Source: Onchidella celtica (Eukaryota > Mollusca > Gastropoda > Systellommatophora > Onchidiidae). From it: 64,000 nt of DNA. The translations under genes were made by a program, and so were the position numbers. The stretch spans positions 26,991,191 through 27,055,190 of the forward strand of contig OZ007572.1 of NCBI GenBank assembly GCA_963931925.1, in the 5' to 3' direction. Below the pieces are notes generated by a model. The model saw nothing but the letters and a program-made list of their open reading frames with translations, made no database searches and was not told the DNA's origin. This document shows, one piece after another, positions 59,596 through 64,000 of the stretch (the stretch's first letter is position 1; the number at the start of each line of letters is the position of its first letter).

Positions 59596-61792
59596 CTAAT
59601 TGCTATCATTGTGGTCACAGTTCCTGTTGCAATGACAGAGTGATGTACATTTGAGAGCAGCCCTGACACATTTGCATAGTCCTCTACACCCTTTCTTGCA
59701 TCCAGATTTTAATAATTCAGAACATGAGGCCACCGCTTCTGGCAGCAGTGTCCAGAATGGTTGCCAGCCTTGTGTCACACTCTTTCGCCAACCGTATGTG
59801 TCTGGAGATGGAATAACTGGAGAACGGACGAGTGCCTGTCCCCACACATATCCACCCTGATATATTGCCCGTTTTGTGTGCTGTAGCAGGGCTGCTGCTG
59901 TTGGGGGTATGTTGTCCATAGATCTGTCTTTGGTGGTGAACATGTGCTTCCTGGCCGAGTTCACAGTAGTTTCTGTGCAAGTGCGGTCATACAGAAGTAA
60001 AACATATGTCTCCAACACAGACATGCAATCGTCGTTGAACGCCGATGGGTCCATCAACAAGGTAGAAAATACAGGTGTGACCTCATCGAAAGCCTTCCAT
60101 GTGTTGAATGCAGTCTTTTTTCCCCTGCCAGCAAACGAAGACACAGTGTCACAACCCGTGAAGGCATGGAACATGGAAAGTGCACATGCCTTTTCATAAC
60201 CAAGTTCTTTGGCGATGTCGTGTGCAGGAATGTACCTCAGGTGTTTGCCAGTGCCGAACGCAACCCAGATTTCGGTGTCCTCAAGGCACACAACAGTGGA
60301 CACTGCCAGGACGAGAATATCTGTATCCACAGTACGCAACATAATTCTGCGATATCCTTTGTTTGCTGAATCAACTGCGTGAAGGAGCATCCTGGTGTCC
60401 GCCTCTTCATGTGTGCATGGTGCAAGAGATGACATGTCTTGGTGAACTCGAGAGCACAGCACATTCTGACCACATGTTGTGTAGACGTCCTTCTCTCCAG
60501 AAAGGTTTTCTACCACCTGGTGAGCCAAGAAGTCGAATAGTTCCGTCTTGTTGTCTGCCAGTCTCAAGAACTCTTGCCAATTACCTGGGATTGTGTTGGA
60601 AGGTGCAACACGCCGCCGAATACCTCTTCCTCGAATCTCCCTAGCTGTTGACTTCAAGCTGTCTTCCAGATACACATCCCAAACAATGTCCATTCTGGTT
60701 ACGTTTCGCAGCTGGGCTTTGATGAACGGTAGAAAAACGTGTGGCATATTCTTGGAATGACTTCACACCGATTGGTTTCAGCATGTTGATGATGGCAGCA
60801 CCATCCAATATGATGACGTCAATCAATGGAGCCTCTCCACAAGATGTGCAAAACTTTTCCAGACATTCGACAAGGTCAGATTTCGTGCCAAACCGAAGTT
60901 TTCCTAGCTGGGACAATGAAGGAGGATATGCATGATTCTCATGTTTGAAGAAATTGTCCAAGTCTCCATCGCGGGTTTGACTAGCAATGTACAATCTTGA
61001 GAACAACAAAGAGTCACTCTTTAAGGATGTGATGGTTTGGTTTGTTTTTGATGGAACTCTCGATGGTGTTCTGCTGAACAAGGGCATTTGATTTTTACTG
61101 ATAATATCAAAAACAGATTTGGTTCGCTCTATCACTCGCTCGGTCATGTACTTGTCATACTGGCTTTGGCCTGTCTTCTCTATTACACGCACACTTTGGA
61201 CTATAGCTGGATCAGCGACATCTCGGCTGTCAAAAATCAGGAGGTCGCCACTCTCTTCCATGAATGGCTTTCCCATATCTTCAAATGCTTCAACGAGAGC
61301 ACCAACCTCATTGGCAAATTTGACTTGTGCAGATGCAGTATGCTCGTGGTGCTTGAGATTGGTTCTGTTAGTTATCCCTGTACCTCCATCCAGACCATTA
61401 ACCTCAAACTCTTCAATAACCCTTGCTAGTTCCGGTCCCGCCACCATCCAACGCAATAGAGCTTTGGGGTTTTGCAACAACCCTACTGCCCCACCATCTC
61501 CTTTTACGATTTTGTTGTTTTGTTCGTGTGCTTGATCGATCGCTATTGCAGAGAATGGTCGCTTTGTTTTGTGGACAACGAATCCTCCTTGAGAAAACTG
61601 GTTTGCTATATCAGGATGTCGTTCCTGCAATGTCATCATGTCACGAATGTGAATTGGCACCCATCTAGAGTAGTGTGTGTGGTCCAAGGCGAAAAACCAG
61701 GGTGCGAGCTTTGTAAGTACAGAGACGTAAAGTGAGAACTTAGAATCACGAAGAGATCTTACATACACCAATACTAGTAGCTTAAGTCGCAT
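59596..61792 (-). pseudogene. asteroid/FEN-like nuclease with C-terminal CXC cluster (frameshifted)
   Basis: Two overlapping minus-strand frames form one protein: 61792-60641 (first ATG at 61792) and 60747-59596 (stop at 59596). The frame shifts by one near 60740, between SFQEYA and VFLPFI. Frame 1 carries DHTHYSRWVPIH, GGFVVHKTKRPFSAIAIDQAHEQ and VIILDGAAIINMLKP. Frame 2 carries MDIVWDVYLEDSLK (residues 19-32 of that frame), EEADTRMLLHA near 114, RTVDTDILVLA near 139, MFHAFTGCDTVSSFAGRGKK near 192-211, then CGCKKGCRGLCKC-like cysteines at 350-377. The ordered acidic residues (DG, EEAD, DTD, GCD) fit the PIN-fold nuclease core of XPG/FEN1/asteroid proteins. The cysteine pattern resembles CXC (tesmin/TSO1) DNA-binding motifs. 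From memory, similar proteins are highly multicopy in corals, lancelets and molluscs. The N-terminus may be truncated, and the frameshift suggests a dead copy. Confidence 0.75.
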
Positions 61793-62149
61793 GATGATCA
61801 ACCAGTATTAGTCAAGAGCAAACCAAGTCAACTGATTTTGCCTTAGTGGCTCTTACTCTCTCATGATTTCCAAACCACATAGGTGGCCACTCGGACTTTC
61901 ATTGTACTCTATATTTTAAACTGCCAGAGTTCAGCAGTTTGTTGAGTAACAACATTGCATGGAACGACCAGGTATAGCAATACAAGACCTCACACATACA
62001 CATCATTTGCTTTTGCCTTTGAGAAATCTCTTTTCCATCTTGTAAAAAGAGACCAGCCTCTTCAGGCATTCGTGATTGTATGATTGTACAGATCAAAATT
62101 AAAGTACACAGGGCAGTACCTGGAATAACTTACAGACGAGTCATTTATG

Positions 62150-62514
62150 TTTTTGCTTTAACTATTCACAAAGATATGACAATTTACAGATATCAAGGAT
62201 GGCGGCTATCTGGAATTTTAACATGAATTTGATCAATATGTTGTTTTATATGCATTTTATCAACTAAATAATGGTTCTATTGGATTCCTTATGTCTGAAA
62301 ACATACAAAAAGACTCCTCATTTATGTTTTTGTGTCAAATATTGGCAAAGATATGACCGTTTACAGATATTTTGTCTCGGATGGCGGCCATCTTGGATTT
62401 TTGAAATTTATGGGCTTCTGGGAAAAAATTCAGCTTGGCACTATATCTAAATTCTTTTAGTATGTCCTTAACCTCATTTGTGGAAGTTTTGGTGCTTTTA
62501 CCACAAAACCCACA
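62150..62514 (-). repeat. right long inverted repeat of the 3.5-kb element
   Basis: Reverse complement of the left arm from TGTGGGTTTTGTGGTAAAAG inward, through the ATGGCCGCCATC-containing subunits to GATAGCCGCCATCC near 62203-62216. Confidence 0.85.
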
Positions 62515-62619
62515 ATTAGTGTGTATTATGACACAAATCTGCCTCACTATAAGTCTAGAAGAGTCGGACTCATGACTTGACTAAGTTCATCACACAGACA
62601 CAAGATTTTTATTCACTAC

Positions 62620-63015
62620 TAGATCTAGATCCTTTTTTTTTTTTGGTACAACCTTTTTTTTTAGCTGAGTAGATAGATCTACTGATTAATAAAAACTAAA
62701 TCCACCGATTCGTGAAAAATGTTGCGATGTCGATGGCCCAGTACCGACATCGATCGCGCCCCGATGAAATTTAACACACCTCTCACTGTCTAACTAACCT
62801 AGGACAATCTAGTCTACACTTTAAACTAAAACGAACTTAAATATTTAGACAATACCACAAGATAAAAGCAAATAAAGAAGATTGTGGCACTCGAAATACA
62901 ACGTGGGTAGATAGAAACTTTGTCTTTGTTCGCATTTCGAAAACTGGAGGAAAGCAAAGATAAACACAAAACCGGAAGGAAGTCGAACGCGATAAAAATA
63001 AAAAGTTGCCAGATA
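62620..63015. other. no gene recognised
   Basis: Poly-T runs near 62632-62643 and 62655-62663, then AT-rich sequence. Short minus-strand ORFs lack motifs. Confidence 0.45.
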
Positions 63016-63170
63016 TTCGCCCGCGACCCGCCAATATAACAACTACGACCCGCCGACTTGAAACCGCGGCCCGCGGTCGCGACTTCTCGCAGCCCGCCCG
63101 CGGAGCGCGAACCGCGGAAGCGGGCGAACCGCGGATTATCGCAGATCCGCGGACTTCTGACAGGCCTGAT
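63016..63170. other. GC-rich, CpG-dense block
   Basis: A very CG-rich stretch with repeated CCGCGG and GAACCGCGGA motifs able to pair with one another, sharply bounded by AT-rich DNA. It could be the end of a DNA transposon or a CpG-rich regulatory patch; no mate was found. Confidence 0.5.
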
Positions 63171-63254
63171 AGGTACCTTCAGTCTTCAATAAGATAATTT
63201 CCATGACATTGAATAAAAAATTCAGGATTCTATATTTTGACTGTAACATTTCAG

Positions 63255-63401
63255 ATTGTCAGTGGACCTCTGGAAGGCGGAGACATGACAGTATCCTTCC
63301 TCAGACAGAAGGGGACATTCTTAATTCTATATTTACCCAGACATAGAGGAACTTGTTGTCCTTCACTGAACAAGAAGGACAGCAACATTAAAGAGATTTA
63401 G
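63255..63401 (+). CDS. probable terminal exon of an unidentified gene
   Basis: ACTGTAACATTTCAG gives a good acceptor at 63254, followed by 48 open codons (IVSGPLEGGDMTVSFLRQKG at the start) and a TAG at 63399-63401. AATAAA follows 69 bp later. The base composition is clearly less AT-rich than the flanks, and the peptide looks like a real beta-rich C-terminus. The phase assumes the exon starts with a whole codon. I do not recognise the family, and no upstream exon could be identified; it would lie beyond the 3.5-kb element. Confidence 0.5.
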   Translation: MVSGPLEGGDMTVSFLRQKGTFLILYLPRHRGTCCPSLNKKDSNIKEI

Positions 63402-63469
63402 GAATATTGGAAGCCCCAAGAGTGGACGGGAGAGGGCGCCATTTTAAAAAAATGTCATAATGTTTAAAA

Positions 63470-63475
63470 AATAAA
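63470..63475 (+). terminator. candidate polyadenylation signal
   Basis: AATAAA, 69 bp after the stop of the probable terminal exon at 63255-63401. Confidence 0.4.
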
Positions 63476-64000
63476 CTTATAATATCTTTGTCTATGGCTT
63501 TGTTACGGTTTCTTTTCATTTGCATGCTAGTGTGTGACTGGAAATATTAGGCAAGAAGATGTAAAAGTAATAGAAAAGATTGTATTAATAAAAAAAAATT
63601 GTATGTAGGCTTCTTTTTTTTCAGGTATCTCGAGATTTACATTTACCCTCAAACAAAAACTGCTTATCATGCCTTTTTACAATTTCATAAAGCCAAATTA
63701 TTTAAATGGAGTAGAAGACATTCTTGAGAGACTATTTCAAGTACATTAAATGAAATTTAGATGCAATAAAGGTGAATTATATGAAAGTTCCTGTGCTGAT
63801 CTCAAAAGGAAACCTTTCTAACGTACTTGTACAAAATGGATTGTAACTTGTAAACCAAGAGCCTGTTGCTCTTAATTCTTGCAGATTTGAATTCAGCTTT
63901 AAATTTCCTTTCTTTTGATATATAATATGACCATATTATAGCAGTTTGAATATTTTTTGGGAAGGAGTTCCGTACTCGAGCGCCAAAGACCAGAAACTAA

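Larger units (their letters stand above)
59011..62550 (-). mobile_element. 3.5-kb DNA element with long inverted repeats and nuclease-like gene
   Basis: Left arm (59037-59530) and inverted right arm (62514 down to about 62150) align over about 370 bp at roughly 90% identity by eye. Both start TGTGGGTTTTGTGGTAAAAG and contain GAGGTTAAGGACATACTAAA, AATGAGGAGTCTTTTTGTA and ATGGCCGCCA. Weaker similarity extends outward to ATAGTG/CACTAT at 59011 and 62550. Each arm is built of repeated subunits of about 190 bp; the left arm has one extra. Between them lies a single-orientation coding region of about 2.2 kb (61792-59596). No target duplication could be fixed. This is a transposon-like unit, possibly Academ-related. 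Confidence 0.75.

Overview
The window looks like nuclear DNA of an invertebrate animal, most likely a marine mollusc (inference). The grounds are AT-rich sequence, genes split into many short exons with ordinary GT-AG introns, no operons, a large load of non-LTR retrotransposons and small DNA transposons, frequent TACATGTA and GATCTA motifs, and a chitobiase-type GH20 gene together with a peroxisomal phytanoyl-CoA hydroxylase.

Three host genes could be rebuilt exon by exon, and in each the exon lengths and intron phases sum to one open frame. (1) Minus strand, 770-5765: a PLP-dependent threonine/serine dehydratase or serine-racemase-like enzyme, with a possible extra 5' coding exon at 7327-7476. 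(2) Plus strand, 21492-31318: phytanoyl-CoA dioxygenase (PHYH), 8 coding exons, 333 aa, with an intact PTS2 peroxisomal signal and all iron and 2-oxoglutarate ligands. (3) Minus strand, 45349-55391: a chitobiase-type beta-N-acetylhexosaminidase (GH20), 14 coding exons, about 906 aa, catalytic Asp-Glu pair present. A fourth gene is seen only as a probable last exon at 63255-63401 (plus). The three enzymes do not form one pathway; their adjacency looks incidental.

Most of the rest is mobile DNA. 8.9-12.9 kb holds an RTE-like non-LTR retrotransposon with one unbroken 1043-codon ORF. 15.1-17.2 kb holds a 5'-truncated CR1/jockey-like copy. 17.2-20.4 kb is a nest of small elements: a TTAA-flanked element, palindromic repeats with a CCAAT motif, three dispersed repeat cores, GATCTA satellite, and a MITE with 26-bp terminal inverted repeats (TIRs) and an exact 8-bp target duplication. 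Two further MITE families (called A, three copies, and B, two copies) sit inside introns of the host genes. Further TTAA-flanked elements lie at 29.4-30.9, 39.5-39.8 and 41.2-42.3 kb. A pogo/Tigger derivative keeping only the transposase N-terminal helix-turn-helix lies at 34.0-34.9 kb.

The most unusual unit is at about 59.0-62.55 kb: a 3.5-kb element bounded by long (about 370 bp or more) internally repetitive inverted repeats. It carries, on the minus strand, a frameshifted gene for a protein combining an asteroid/FEN-like (PIN-fold) nuclease region with a C-terminal CXC-type cysteine cluster. It may be related to Academ-type transposons, which from memory carry XPG-like nucleases, but that assignment is unproven.
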